Part shown: positions 35,496 through 44,133 of the stretch, piece after piece
Layout of the letters: each line of letters begins with the position of its first letter
Numbering within the stretch: position 1 is the first letter of the stretch
NCBI RefSeq assembly: GCF_020010925.1
Contig: NZ_JAGJBZ010000001.1
Coordinates: 3,144,001-3,208,000 of the forward strand
Source of the DNA: Streptomyces griseiscabiei
Lineage (GTDB): Bacteria > Actinomycetota > Actinomycetes > Streptomycetales > Streptomycetaceae
Direction of reading: 5' to 3'
DNA: 64,000 nucleotides
The notes under the pieces: model-generated
What the model saw: only the letters and a program-made list of their open reading frames with translations
Databases searched by the model: none
Told to the model about the DNA's origin: nothing
Translations under genes and position numbers: made by a program

Positions 35496-36548
35496 CTACC
35501 GGTGAGCGGGCCGGGCCAGTCCCAGGTGCTCGCGGAGGGTGCCGCCCGGGTAGAAGGTGCGGAACAGCCCGCGGTGCTGGAGCAGCGCCACCGTCCCGTT
35601 GACGAGTCGTTCCAGGTCACGGCGGGGTTCGACGGGGACGAGGTGGAAGCCGTCCGCGGCCCCGGCCCGGTGCCAGGCGGTGATCAGCTCGGCGAGGTCG
35701 ACGGGTCCGCCCCGGTACAGCGGGCCCTGCGCGGTCCGCCGTGGCCCGCCCCCTCCGTGCCCCGGCTCGGCCGCGTGCTCACCACCGCCGAGATCCACCC
35801 GGAGACTGACCAGCACCCGCAGCTCATCGGGGTCCCGCCCGGCCCGGGCCGCCGCGTCCCGCAGCTCCTGCCGTACGGCGTGGGCGTGGTCCGGCCCGAC
35901 CGCCCGTACGAGGGCGACGTCCGCGGACACGGCGGCGACCTCACGGCTCTCCCCCTCGGTCGCGTCGACGACCCGCACGGGGTGCCCCTGGAGCGGCCGG
36001 GGCACGACCGAAGGCCCCCGGACGGAGCGCCCCACGCCCGCGACACCCCCGACATCCCCGATATCCCCATCGCCCCCATCGCCCCCGGCACCTCCGAAGT
36101 CGACGTGACGCGCCATTCCCCGGTCGGCGTAGCCGCCGGTCCCGGCATCACGGATCTCTGCGTCGCCCTCCCGGCCGTCCCCCAACAGGGCGGCCACATC
36201 CGCCACTTCACCGGCCTCCGCCTCCGTGCCCGGCACCTCGATCCACCACCCGGCGCGCCCCCGGCTGACCCGGTCGAGCGTCGCCAGGGCCGCCCGCGCA
36301 CGGCACGGCTCGGTGTGTGTCGTCGTCACCGGCACCAGCCCGATCCGGCCCGTCTCCGGCGCCACCCGCGCCAGCACCGCCCACGCGTCCGGCCCCGGCC
36401 GCCCGGACGAGTCCCCCACGGTCACGAAGTCCAGCGCCCCGCGCTCCGCCAGCCGCCCCAGCTCGACGAAGGTCCCGGGTTCACACACCCCCTGCTGGTC
36501 AATGGCAGCGGCCAGGTGCAACCGCCCCCGCCCGTACGACGACCCCAT
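35496..36548 (-). CDS. LLM-class flavin-dependent oxidoreductase
   Basis: The 350-residue protein is read from ATG 36548, downstream of GGAGGAGAGAGG; the frame extends to 36605 without need. N-terminal LHLAAAIDQQG, FVTVGDSSGRPGPDAW and IGLVPVTTTH segments fit luciferase-like TIM barrels that use reduced FMN or F420. Close relatives are the monooxygenases of sulfonate, nitrilotriacetate and related sulfur-source pathways. Residues about 165-185 are an odd Gly/Asp/Val-rich insertion (GGAGGDGGDGDIGDVGGVAG) where other members have a compact loop. The partner FAD protein gene ends 85 bp upstream in the same orientation. Confidence 0.82.
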   Translation of the reverse strand: MGSSYGRGRLHLAAAIDQQGVCEPGTFVELGRLAERGALDFVTVGDSSGRPGPDAWAVLARVAPETGRIGLVPVTTTHTEPCRARAALATLDRVSRGRAGWWIEVPGTEAEAGEVADVAALLGDGREGDAEIRDAGTGGYADRGMARHVDFGGAGGDGGDGDIGDVGGVAGVGRSVRGPSVVPRPLQGHPVRVVDATEGESREVAAVSADVALVRAVGPDHAHAVRQELRDAAARAGRDPDELRVLVSLRVDLGGGEHAAEPGHGGGGPRRTAQGPLYRGGPVDLAELITAWHRAGAADGFHLVPVEPRRDLERLVNGTVALLQHRGLFRTFYPGGTLREHLGLARPAHR

Positions 36549-36632
36549 CCCGACCGACCTCTCTCCTCCACTCGAACGACACGCCCCGGCGGCGCCCACC
36601 AGCACGACGGCACCGCCGGCACCGCCCGCACC

Positions 36633-38465
36633 TCACGCGGCCGCGCGGCACCCCAGGTCGCGCAGGAACTCCAGTACGGCCCGGGCCGTCGCGTCGTTCT
36701 GACGGAAGGCGGGCCCGCCGGTGCGGGGACGGGTGAAGGCGCCCGGGGTGCGGCTGTTGGTGTAGGGCCCGAGGGCGAACCGCCGGGGGTGCGGGCGCCC
36801 GGCCCGGTCCAGCACCCGCCCGTCCGCGGGGTCCACGGCGACCAGCCCCTCCGCCGTCTCGACGACGTCCCCCGCGTCGTACAGCTCCCGCAGCAGCCCG
36901 TCCCGGACCCGGGCCACCGTCGGCTCCGGCAACCGTGCCTCGACCAGCGCCCGCGCCTCGACCGAGACCCCGGGCACGGTGGCACCGGACGCCCGGAACA
37001 CACCGTCCCCGGCGGCCACCTCCATGTCCGCCCCGACGAAGTGCACAAGGCCGGCCCGCGACAGCGCGAGCAGCTGCCGCAGCCGGGGTCCGGGCGGTCC
37101 GGAGGCGAGAAGGCTGAAGAACCCGTGCCACCAGGTCCCGACGTCACCGAGCCTGATCAACTGCCCGTAGACGGACAGCAGTCCGAAGAAGACCCCCAGG
37201 TCGGCGCTGTGCGAGGGATCGTGACGACGTCTCAGATCGTCCTCGACATGGCCGCGCAGCCCGGCCTGGAACTCCTCGTACGACCCGTACCGCACCCCCT
37301 CCAACGGCCGGTCCACCGCGGCGAGGTCCAGCCGGTCGGCCGCGTCCGGGACCGCCGACGCCACCAGCGCCGCCCGCTCCCCCGTCTCCCCCGCCGCCGC
37401 GTACTTCTCCTCGAAGTCCGCCCAGGCCATGGCGGTCCGTTCGGGGTGGGCGTGGAACAGCCGGTGGTAGTGGGCGAACCCCAGTTCCTTCTCCACCGTC
37501 GGCCACACATCCCGCCGGAAGTCCAGCCCGCCGACCCGGCCCGCCCGTTCCAGCAGTGCGTCGACCTCGGCCGGCCCGAAGAACCTCGGCAGCGGCGGCC
37601 GTTCCCCTTCCAGGTCGTAGCCGATCTTCGAGTGGTAGGGCACCCCGCGCCGCGAGCCGACGTGGAGCACCGGCTCCCGCCCGGACGGGTGGTACGTCAG
37701 TTCCCCGTCGGGGTCGTCGGGGTCCCCCTCGTACCGCCCGCCGCGCCCCTCCGTCAGCAGCACCATGAGGTCGACGAAGGCGAGCCCGAAGCCCCGCACG
37801 AGCACGGGTTCCCCGGGGGTCAGCGCGGAGAGGTCGCTGTCGGCGGTGAAGTCGGGCGGCAGATGCACAAGCCCATGGGTGCGGGCGTACTCCGCCAACC
37901 CCCGCTGTTCGTCGTCGAGTTCGGCGTCCAGATGACCGAGCGCGAGGACGACGAGGTCCGCGGGCAGGGGCCTCGGGCGCCCTTCCAGCCACACCTGCTG
38001 ACGTCCTTCGCGCGGCCCGTCGATCCGCAGCGCCCGCCGCGGGTGATGGTGGACGGTGACCCCTTCGGGCAGTTCGGCGACGGCGCTGTCGTGCACCCAG
38101 CGCAGATACTCGCCCTGTGTCCGCCGGTCCGAGAAGGTCCGCCCGTCGAGGCCCGCCCACTCGTGCAGGGTGGGCCCCTCCCGTACGGGCCCCTCCATCC
38201 GCACGGACTCGTCCGTGAACATGGTGATGTCCTCGGCCTGCGAGTTCATCCACAGCAGCGGCGACTGGTCCGCCCGCCAGATACGTCCGGCGCCCGGTGC
38301 GTGCGGATCGACGAGATGGATGTCGAAGCCCGCACCCGCGTACAGCGCACCGGCGTTGGCGGCGAGCCGTTCGACGAGCCCGGTACCGCGCGGCCCGGCC
38401 CCGACGATCACCAGGGACGGCCGCGGGGAACGCGGGGCGGGAAGAGAAGAGGAGGGAGACGGCAT
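36633..38465 (-). CDS. FAD/NAD(P)-binding oxidoreductase
   Basis: The 610-residue protein starts at ATG 38465 with GGAGCC upstream. The Rossmann motif SLVIVGAGPRGTGLVERLAAN lies at residues 17-37, followed by the acidic ribose-binding HLVDPHAPGAGRIW and a second GFGLAF segment near residue 225. The layout fits the NAD_binding_9 (FAD-NAD(P)-binding) group, large proteins of unknown substrate often found beside LLM monooxygenases and sulfur-related genes. With the downstream oxidoreductase it probably forms a two-gene unit in oxidative handling of an organic sulfur or nitrogen compound (inference). It has no signal peptide. Confidence 0.82.
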   Translation of the reverse strand: MPSPSSSLPAPRSPRPSLVIVGAGPRGTGLVERLAANAGALYAGAGFDIHLVDPHAPGAGRIWRADQSPLLWMNSQAEDITMFTDESVRMEGPVREGPTLHEWAGLDGRTFSDRRTQGEYLRWVHDSAVAELPEGVTVHHHPRRALRIDGPREGRQQVWLEGRPRPLPADLVVLALGHLDAELDDEQRGLAEYARTHGLVHLPPDFTADSDLSALTPGEPVLVRGFGLAFVDLMVLLTEGRGGRYEGDPDDPDGELTYHPSGREPVLHVGSRRGVPYHSKIGYDLEGERPPLPRFFGPAEVDALLERAGRVGGLDFRRDVWPTVEKELGFAHYHRLFHAHPERTAMAWADFEEKYAAAGETGERAALVASAVPDAADRLDLAAVDRPLEGVRYGSYEEFQAGLRGHVEDDLRRRHDPSHSADLGVFFGLLSVYGQLIRLGDVGTWWHGFFSLLASGPPGPRLRQLLALSRAGLVHFVGADMEVAAGDGVFRASGATVPGVSVEARALVEARLPEPTVARVRDGLLRELYDAGDVVETAEGLVAVDPADGRVLDRAGRPHPRRFALGPYTNSRTPGAFTRPRTGGPAFRQNDATARAVLEFLRDLGCRAAA

Positions 38466-38588
38466 GCGAAAGGCTCCGTGATGTCCGAGTCGAACACGGG
38501 TGCCTTCACACGGAGCGCGTCCAGGGATGTGCACGGGGATGTGCACCCGGACTTGGGCGACCGAGCCCCTCAGCAACGGTCTGTGCCG

Positions 38589-38619
38589 AGAGTACGGCGG
38601 TCTTTCCCCTCGCTGTCAA
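38589..38619 (-). promoter_or_regulatory. Predicted promoter for the FAD protein gene
   Basis: On the minus strand TTGACA (38619-38614) and TACTCT (38594-38589) are separated by 19 bp, a slightly long spacing for a sigma-70-type promoter, about 120 bp before the ATG. Confidence 0.4.
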
Positions 38620-38690
38620 GGTTGTCCGAACTGTGAGCGCCACGTCTCAAGTCGGTTGACGCGCAATCGGATGCCTGTTCCACTTACGCC

Positions 38691-38762
38691 ATGCATCCGC
38701 AGCAGTGGCTGGTCAAGCGCTCCCACATCGACCTCGGTCGAGTGTGGTCCTCCTCCTGTTGA
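38691..38762 (+). CDS. 23-residue leader-type peptide with no downstream gene
   Basis: The ORF reads MHPQQWLVKRSHIDLGRVWS followed by SSC and TGA. The basic-HIDLxRV-Ser-Cys pattern is that of the short putative leader peptides annotated upstream of sulfur-metabolism and ABC-transporter operons in streptomycetes (family memory, not searched). Translation of such ORFs is thought to control the gene behind them. Here the next gene on the same strand is 1.7 kb away; the immediate neighbours are transcribed in the opposite direction. It may be a remnant of a lost divergent operon, or it may act on a short non-coding transcript. The rest of 38466-38888 holds the FAD-gene promoter and nothing else recognised. 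Confidence 0.6.
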   Translation: MHPQQWLVKRSHIDLGRVWSSSC

Positions 38763-38888
38763 GCTGAGCCGACCCCACCGCGCGCCCCGATTCCCGAGGG
38801 GCGCCGTTCGTGTTCTCCCTCTCGGCCTTCACACGCGCGCCCCTCCCCCTCGCGTTCCCCTGTCTCGCCCTTCTCGTCCTTCTCCCCC

Positions 38889-40148
38889 TCAGCAGTCGCA
38901 ACCGCAGCACTCGCACGCGTCACAGCAGTCGCAGTCCCGACAGCAGCCCTCGCGCTTCTTCCGGGACCAGGGACCCTCGTACTCCTTCGCACAGCACATC
39001 TGGCAGGTGCAGCACAGCAGGGTGAACATCCCGCACCCCGCCCAGAACCCCCGACGCCGGGGCGGCTGCGGCTGCGGCCCCGGCACACCGCCGAAGCCAC
39101 CGCCACCGCCGCCACCGCCACCGCCGAAGGGGTTCCCACCGCCGCCCCCGCCGAAGGGGTTCCCCCCGCCGCCGGCGTACGGATCACCGGCGCCGCCCGC
39201 GTACGGATTGCCCGGCCCGGGCACCGGCGCCTGACCGTGCTGGTGCGCCCCGCCCTGATGCGCCCCGCCGTGCTGATGGCTCGCGCACGCCGGTACCGTC
39301 CCGAACGCCCGGTCCACCGACCTGCGCAGTTCGTGCACGAGCAGCAGATGGGCCAGCGCTCCGTCCGTGAACTCGGCCTCGCGCAGGGCGAGCCGGATGC
39401 CGTGCAGGGCGTCGTCGGCGAGCCGGCGGGCCTCGGCCGTCGAGGTGCCCGTGGCGGTCAGCGGATTCCACGCGCCGGCGGCGGCGTCGGCGGCCCGGTC
39501 CTCCACCGCGTCCAGCAGATGGGCGAGCCGTCCGAAGAGGCGTCCGGCCTCGGCGAGCGGTACCGCGTTCCCCGGCCGTCCGGCCAGGACCGCGGTGTGC
39601 GCGAAGGCCGCCGCGGTCGCCGTCTCGGTCGGTTCGGTGACCGTCAGCAGCGGGGTGCCGGGACCGGCCAGCGCCTCGATGCCGATCTGCCGGTCCACGG
39701 CGTCGACCAGGACCGCCGTGTCGAACCCGATGTCCGCTCCCGTGCGCGCCCCCGCGCTCCCCCAGTTCGTCGCGACCCGGCGCGCGGCGCGCGCGACCGG
39801 CTTGCGCGCGAGCACTCCGTCCCCGTCGGCCACATGGTCACGCACCTTGGCCGAGGCGAGCACCAGCGAGACGGCGGCGGCGAGCCGCGCGCCCCCGCCC
39901 TCGGCGACGGAGGCGGTGCGCATCCCGCGCAGCGGACAGGGTCCGGCGGTGCGCCGCCCGCCCGTGCCGCGCTCGGCCTGAGCCTCCGTCAGCACCGAGA
40001 CCAGCAAACCGTCATAGTTGGTGACGATCCGGGCGAACTGCCCGTGATCTCCGCGCAGCGCGAGACAGAGTCCGCACAGATGCGCCATCCACTGGGCCCG
40101 CAGCCCCTCCCCGAGCCGATGGCTACAGGGCCTCACTATTCCGAACAC
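38889..40148 (-). CDS. DUF5685 family protein with Cys-rich tail
   Basis: The 419-residue protein starts at GTG 40148 with GGGGGAG upstream. The N-terminal FGIVRPCSHRLGEGLRAQW and HLCGLCLALRGDHG segments with paired cysteines are the hallmark of DUF5685. A helical middle follows. After about residue 300 come a His/Gln tract, a long Gly-Pro-Asn-rich stretch (GNPFGGGGGG repeats) and then a tail in which roughly 13 of the last 40 residues are Cys (CCTCQMCC...CCRDCDCC...CCGCDC). Such a tail could bind zinc, iron or copper, or could be lipidated. The function is unknown. The family is widespread in Streptomyces. Confidence 0.8.
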   Translation of the reverse strand: MFGIVRPCSHRLGEGLRAQWMAHLCGLCLALRGDHGQFARIVTNYDGLLVSVLTEAQAERGTGGRRTAGPCPLRGMRTASVAEGGGARLAAAVSLVLASAKVRDHVADGDGVLARKPVARAARRVATNWGSAGARTGADIGFDTAVLVDAVDRQIGIEALAGPGTPLLTVTEPTETATAAAFAHTAVLAGRPGNAVPLAEAGRLFGRLAHLLDAVEDRAADAAAGAWNPLTATGTSTAEARRLADDALHGIRLALREAEFTDGALAHLLLVHELRRSVDRAFGTVPACASHQHGGAHQGGAHQHGQAPVPGPGNPYAGGAGDPYAGGGGNPFGGGGGGNPFGGGGGGGGGGFGGVPGPQPQPPRRRGFWAGCGMFTLLCCTCQMCCAKEYEGPWSRKKREGCCRDCDCCDACECCGCDC

Positions 40149-40451
40149 GACACTCCCCCGTGCCTTCCCGTGTCTCCACACACCCGTCGACGTGGCCGCA
40201 TCGTAGCCGCCAAAACGTTCACCCGGACGGACCGCGACTCACCCAAACGCCGCGAACAATATTATTTCACTCCCTGTCAGCAGGTGTGTACAGCGGAGCC
40301 CTTGGGGCACATGGACTCTCGACGAATTCGTTCTGCACCAGTACCGTCACGAAACCCCCGTGCGGCGTCTATCCCCTTGGCGAGACATCCGCATCATGGA
40401 CGACGATAGGGATGCGGAAAGCACGAAAGACCGCTGCGAGAGGAGGCGTCC
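40149..40451. promoter_or_regulatory. Divergent promoter region between DUF5685 and SepF-like genes
   Basis: The gap is 303 bp with no gene. A locally AT-rich patch (CAATATTATTT near 40257-40267) is unusual for this genome and is a natural place for promoter melting. The SepF-like gene has the ribosome site GAGAGGAGG just before its ATG. Confidence 0.45.
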
Positions 40452-40895
40452 ATGGGATCGGTGCGCAAGGCGAGTGCCTGGCTTGGCCTCGTCGACGACA
40501 ACGACGACGAGCGTTACTACGACGACGACTACGCCGATGAGCGGGAGTCCGGCTCCGGCGAGGCCTGGGTCACCGACCCTCGTGTCAAGGTCGCGTCCGA
40601 GTCCGCGCAGGACCACGGCCGCCGGATCGGCACGGTCACGCCGGACAGCTTCCGTGACGCCCGGCACATCGGCGAGCTCTTCCGGGACGGCGTCCCGGTC
40701 ATCATGAACCTCACGAACATGGACGCCTCCGACGCCAAGCGTGTCGTGGACTTCGCGGCCGGCCTGATCTTCGGTCTGCGCGGTTCGATCGAGCGGGTCT
40801 CCAACCGGGTGTTCCTGCTGACCCCCGCCGACACGGAGATCGTCAGCGGCGAGGTCGCGAGCCGTCCGGTGGACGGTTTCTTCAACCAGAGCTGA
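40452..40895 (+). CDS. sflA: SepF-like cell-division protein (probable SflA)
   Basis: The 147-residue protein starts [16 protein letters not shown], an amphipathic N-terminal membrane-targeting helix followed by an acidic Asp/Tyr-rich linker (about 17-40). The SepF core runs from about residue 65, with [35 protein letters not shown]. SepF binds FtsZ and tethers it to the membrane. Streptomycetes carry SepF plus paralogues SflA and SflB that influence hyphal branching and Z-ring dynamics. This gene stands apart from the ftsZ-sepF-divIVA cluster, and its position relative to der fits SflA (SCO1749 as I recall). A strong hairpin follows at once. Confidence 0.85.
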   Translation: MGSVRKASAWLGLVDDNDDERYYDDDYADERESGSGEAWVTDPRVKVASESAQDHGRRIGTVTPDSFRDARHIGELFRDGVPVIMNLTNMDASDAKRVVDFAAGLIFGLRGSIERVSNRVFLLTPADTEIVSGEVASRPVDGFFNQS

Positions 40896-40920
40896 GGCAG
40901 GGCCGCTCGTCGGCCCTGCC
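40896..40920. terminator. Bidirectional terminator after the SepF-like gene
   Basis: GGCAGGGCCG and CGGCCCTGCC arms form a 10-bp perfect stem with a CTCGT loop, starting one base after the stop codon and 27 bp before the convergent dehydrogenase stop. Confidence 0.8.
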
Positions 40921-40946
40921 TCCGGCATCCGGGCGTGAGCCGAGGC

Positions 40947-42116
40947 TCACCGGAAGGCGTCGAGACCGGTGAGCGCCTTGCCCAGGACCAGCTGGTGCAT
41001 CTCGACGGTGCCCTCGTAGGTGAGCACGGACTCCAGATTCGTCGCGTGCCGCATCACCGGGTACTCCAGGGAGATCCCGTTCGCGCCGAGAATCGTGCGG
41101 GCGGTACGGCAGATCTCGATCGCCTCCCGTACGTTGTTCAGCTTGCCGAAACTGATCTGTTCGGGACGGAGCCGTCCCGCGTCCATCCGCCGCCCCAGAT
41201 GGTGGGCGAGCAGAATCCCCTTGTGCAACTCGACCGCCATGTCGGCGAGTTTGGCCTGGGTGAGCTGGAATCCACCGATCGGCCTCCCGAACTGCTCCCG
41301 TGTCTTCGCGTATTCCACGGCCGACTCGAAACACGCGCGCGCCGCGCCCATCGAGCCCCACACGATTCCGTAGCGGGCGTGCGAGAGACAACTCAAGGGC
41401 CCTTTCAGCCCCTTGACCTCCGGCAGTACGGCGTCCCCGGGCAACCGCACGTCGTCCAGGACGAGTTCACTGGTGACGGAGGCGCGCAGGGACCACTTGT
41501 GCTTGATCTCCGGCGCGGAGAACCCGGGGGTGTCCGTGGGGACGACGAATCCCCGGATGCCGTCGTCGGTCCGCGCCCAGACGACGGCGACCCCGGCGAC
41601 GGAGCCGTTGGTGATCCACATCTTCCGTCCGGTGAGCACCCAGTCGCCGCCGTCCCGCTTGGCGTAGGTACGCATCGACGCGGGGTCGGACCCGTGGTCG
41701 GGCTCGGTGAGACCGAAGCAGCCGATGACCTCGCCGGAGGCCATGCGCGGCAGCCAGGTCCGCTTCTGCTCCTCGCCGCCGAACCGGTGGATGGCGTACA
41801 TCGCGAGGGAGCCCTGCACGGACACGAGCGAGCGGATGCCCGAGTCGGCGGCCTCCAGCTCCAGACAGGCGAGCCCGTACTGCACCGCGCTCGCCCCCGC
41901 GCAGCCGTACCCCCGGAGCGACATCCCGAGGGCCCCGATGGACCCCAACTCCCGTGCCAGCTCACGGATCCCGGGCAGTTCGCCCTGTTCGTACCACTCG
42001 GCGACATACGGCAGCACCCGGTCCGCGGCCCATCTGCGCACGGTCTCCCGTACGGCGAGATCCTCGGGGTCGAGCAGCTCGTCGAGGCCGAGCGGATCAG
42101 CGGGGTCGAAGCTCAT
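40947..42116 (-). CDS. gcdH: Acyl-CoA dehydrogenase, glutaryl-CoA dehydrogenase type
   Basis: The 389-residue flavoenzyme has the domain order of the family. The N-terminal helices start at DPLGLDELLDPEDLAVRETVR, the FAD-binding beta domain includes IGCFGLTEPDHGSDPASM and KMWITNGSVAG, and the C-terminal helices include REQFGRPIGGFQLTQ. The catalytic base is the Glu in LTYEGTVEMHQL (about residue 368), and the surrounding sequence is the glutaryl-CoA dehydrogenase pattern. It would oxidise and decarboxylate glutaryl-CoA to crotonyl-CoA in lysine/tryptophan breakdown. No partner electron-transfer genes are adjacent. An MFS pump gene precedes it in the same orientation, 66 bp upstream. Confidence 0.87.
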   Translation of the reverse strand: MSFDPADPLGLDELLDPEDLAVRETVRRWAADRVLPYVAEWYEQGELPGIRELARELGSIGALGMSLRGYGCAGASAVQYGLACLELEAADSGIRSLVSVQGSLAMYAIHRFGGEEQKRTWLPRMASGEVIGCFGLTEPDHGSDPASMRTYAKRDGGDWVLTGRKMWITNGSVAGVAVVWARTDDGIRGFVVPTDTPGFSAPEIKHKWSLRASVTSELVLDDVRLPGDAVLPEVKGLKGPLSCLSHARYGIVWGSMGAARACFESAVEYAKTREQFGRPIGGFQLTQAKLADMAVELHKGILLAHHLGRRMDAGRLRPEQISFGKLNNVREAIEICRTARTILGANGISLEYPVMRHATNLESVLTYEGTVEMHQLVLGKALTGLDAFR

Positions 42117-42182
42117 GGGTGCACCTCCGGCTCACAAAACTAGCGACGCTAACCACCGTACCCACTCGTCGCCGCCCCCGGT

Positions 42183-43796
42183 TCAGCGCACCGACTCCGC
42201 CCGCACCGGCGCCGCCGCCTTGGCCTCCCGCGGCCCCGGCAGTTCCGCGGACGCGGCCCCGCACTCCATCCCCCGGGGCAGCCGCAACGCCATCACCGCG
42301 CCGAGCACCAGCAGCGCCGCGCTCACCAGCAGCGTGATGTGCAGCCCGTGCACGAACGAGTCCCGGGCGGCGTGCCGCAGCGCCTCGCCCGACGACCCGC
42401 CCAGCCGGTCCGCGACCTCGTACGCCTCGCCGAGCGAGTGCCCGGCGGCGGCGGACGCCGACGAGGGCACCCCCGGCACGGACGACAGCCCGGGCGCGTA
42501 CGCCGCGTTCATCACGCTGCCGAGCAGGGCGATGCCGATTCCGGCGCCCAGTTGGTAGGAGGTCTCGCCGATCGCCGCGGCCCCGCCCGCCGAGGACGCC
42601 GGCGCTTCGCTGAGCATCGACTCGTACGCCCCGAAGAGCGTGGTCTCCAGTCCGAAGCCCAGCAGCACGAACCCGGCGAGCAGCAGCCCCGCGTTGTCGT
42701 GGCGGCCCATCGCCGTCAGCAGGACGACCGCGAAGGCGGTGAGGCAGAAGCCGAGGGAGACCATGCGGCGCGGCCCGAAGCGGTGCAGCAGATGGGAGCC
42801 GACGAGCCCGGCCGCCATCGCGGCGATGGTCAGCGGCAGCAGCCGTAGCCCCGTCTCCAGCGGGGACAGGCCGAGGACCAGTTGCAGATACTGCGCGGCG
42901 ATCAGCTCCAGGCCGACCAGCGCCAGCATGGCCAGCACGATGCAGCCGACGGAGGTGCTGAACGCGGGGCGGGCGAACATCCGCAGGTCGACCAGGGGAT
43001 GCGTCCGGCGGCGCTGCCGTCGCACGAAGGCGATCAGCAGTCCGCCGCCGCCGAGGAGGGCGAGGGCGGTGCCCGGGTCGAACGGCGGGTGTCCGCCGCC
43101 GAGCCGCTTCACCGCGAGGACGAGGCCGAAGAGACCGACGGCCGCCATGAGGGCGCCGACCACGTCCCAGGGGCCGTCGCGGTCACCCGTCGACTCGGGC
43201 AGCAGGAGCCGTCCGACCGGCAGACTGACGAGCATCAGCGGGATGTTGACGAGGAAGACCGAGCCCCACCAGAAGTGCTCCAGCAGGAACCCGCCGAGCA
43301 GGGGCCCGACGGCCGCGCCGACGGCGGCGACCGCGCTCCAGATGCCGATGGCGAGGGCCCGTTCGCGCCGGTCGGGGAAGACCTGGCGCAGGATCGACAG
43401 GGTCGCGGGCATGATCATCGCGCCGCCGACGCCGAGCAGGGCGCGGGCCGCGATCAGGACGTGCGGGTTGTCGGCGAAGGCCGCGAGCGCGGAGGCGACG
43501 CCGAAGAGGGTGTATCCGAGGAGGAGGATCCGTCTGCGGCCGACCCGGTCGCCGAGCGTGCCGAAGAGGATCAGCAGCGAGGCGCAGACCAGCGGGTAGA
43601 CGTCGACGATCCAGAGCAGCTCCATGGCGCTCGGCCTGATGTCCTCGGTGACCGCGGGCACCGCCACGTGCAGCACGGTGGCGTCGACGGCGACCAGGAG
43701 CAGGCTGACGCACAGGACGACGAGGACGACCCAGCGGTTGGCACCGGCCCCGGTGTCCCGACGGCGTGGTGCGGCGGCCGTGGGCGTCCCGGACAT
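42183..43796 (-). CDS. MFS transporter, DHA2 (14-helix) drug-efflux type
   Basis: The 537-residue protein has about 14 predicted helices. Motif A of the family appears as GTLGDRVGRRRIL between helices 2 and 3. The DHA2-type motifs VDATVLHVAVPAV (motif D1 region) and the motif C-like GPLLGGFLLEHFWWGSVFLVNIP near residues 165-187 are clear. Such QacA/EmrB-like proton antiporters export drugs, dyes and secondary metabolites. No TetR or MarR regulator gene adjoins it. A 14-bp palindrome lies 183 bp upstream of the start. The C-terminal residues are hydrophilic with no fused domain. Confidence 0.9.
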   Translation of the reverse strand: MSGTPTAAAPRRRDTGAGANRWVVLVVLCVSLLLVAVDATVLHVAVPAVTEDIRPSAMELLWIVDVYPLVCASLLILFGTLGDRVGRRRILLLGYTLFGVASALAAFADNPHVLIAARALLGVGGAMIMPATLSILRQVFPDRRERALAIGIWSAVAAVGAAVGPLLGGFLLEHFWWGSVFLVNIPLMLVSLPVGRLLLPESTGDRDGPWDVVGALMAAVGLFGLVLAVKRLGGGHPPFDPGTALALLGGGGLLIAFVRRQRRRTHPLVDLRMFARPAFSTSVGCIVLAMLALVGLELIAAQYLQLVLGLSPLETGLRLLPLTIAAMAAGLVGSHLLHRFGPRRMVSLGFCLTAFAVVLLTAMGRHDNAGLLLAGFVLLGFGLETTLFGAYESMLSEAPASSAGGAAAIGETSYQLGAGIGIALLGSVMNAAYAPGLSSVPGVPSSASAAAGHSLGEAYEVADRLGGSSGEALRHAARDSFVHGLHITLLVSAALLVLGAVMALRLPRGMECGAASAELPGPREAKAAAPVRAESVR

Positions 43797-44133
43797 GTAC
43801 GTACCTCCCAGATGCTCTCGCGTTCGGCGGAACCAGCGGGGTGGGGACTCCCCGGCTGCTACGGCCCGGGAGGAGCGGCGTCCCGGGCCCGCGCATCGAA
43901 TGGCGAGCGAGCCGTCAGCGTACGCGAGTCCCGGCCGGTGAAAGGTGGCGGGTGTCTCATGGAACCCTCATGTGAGGTGTGGCGTACGCCACGCCCCCCG
44001 GCCGCCCATCGCTCCTCCATGACTCCTTCATCACCCGTCCGTGGTTCGTCCGTCACGGTCCATCACCGACGACCACGGCACCGCGTCCCGGCCGGTTCCC
44101 GGGCCCGCCGAAGCTCCGCCGATAATCGAGCGC
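43797..44133. promoter_or_regulatory. Divergent region between MFS and PIG-V-like genes
   Basis: The gap is 337 bp if the downstream gene starts at 44134. It contains the perfect palindrome GTGGCGTACGCCAC at 43979-43992 and two CTCATG direct repeats just before it. No gene is supported. Confidence 0.45.
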
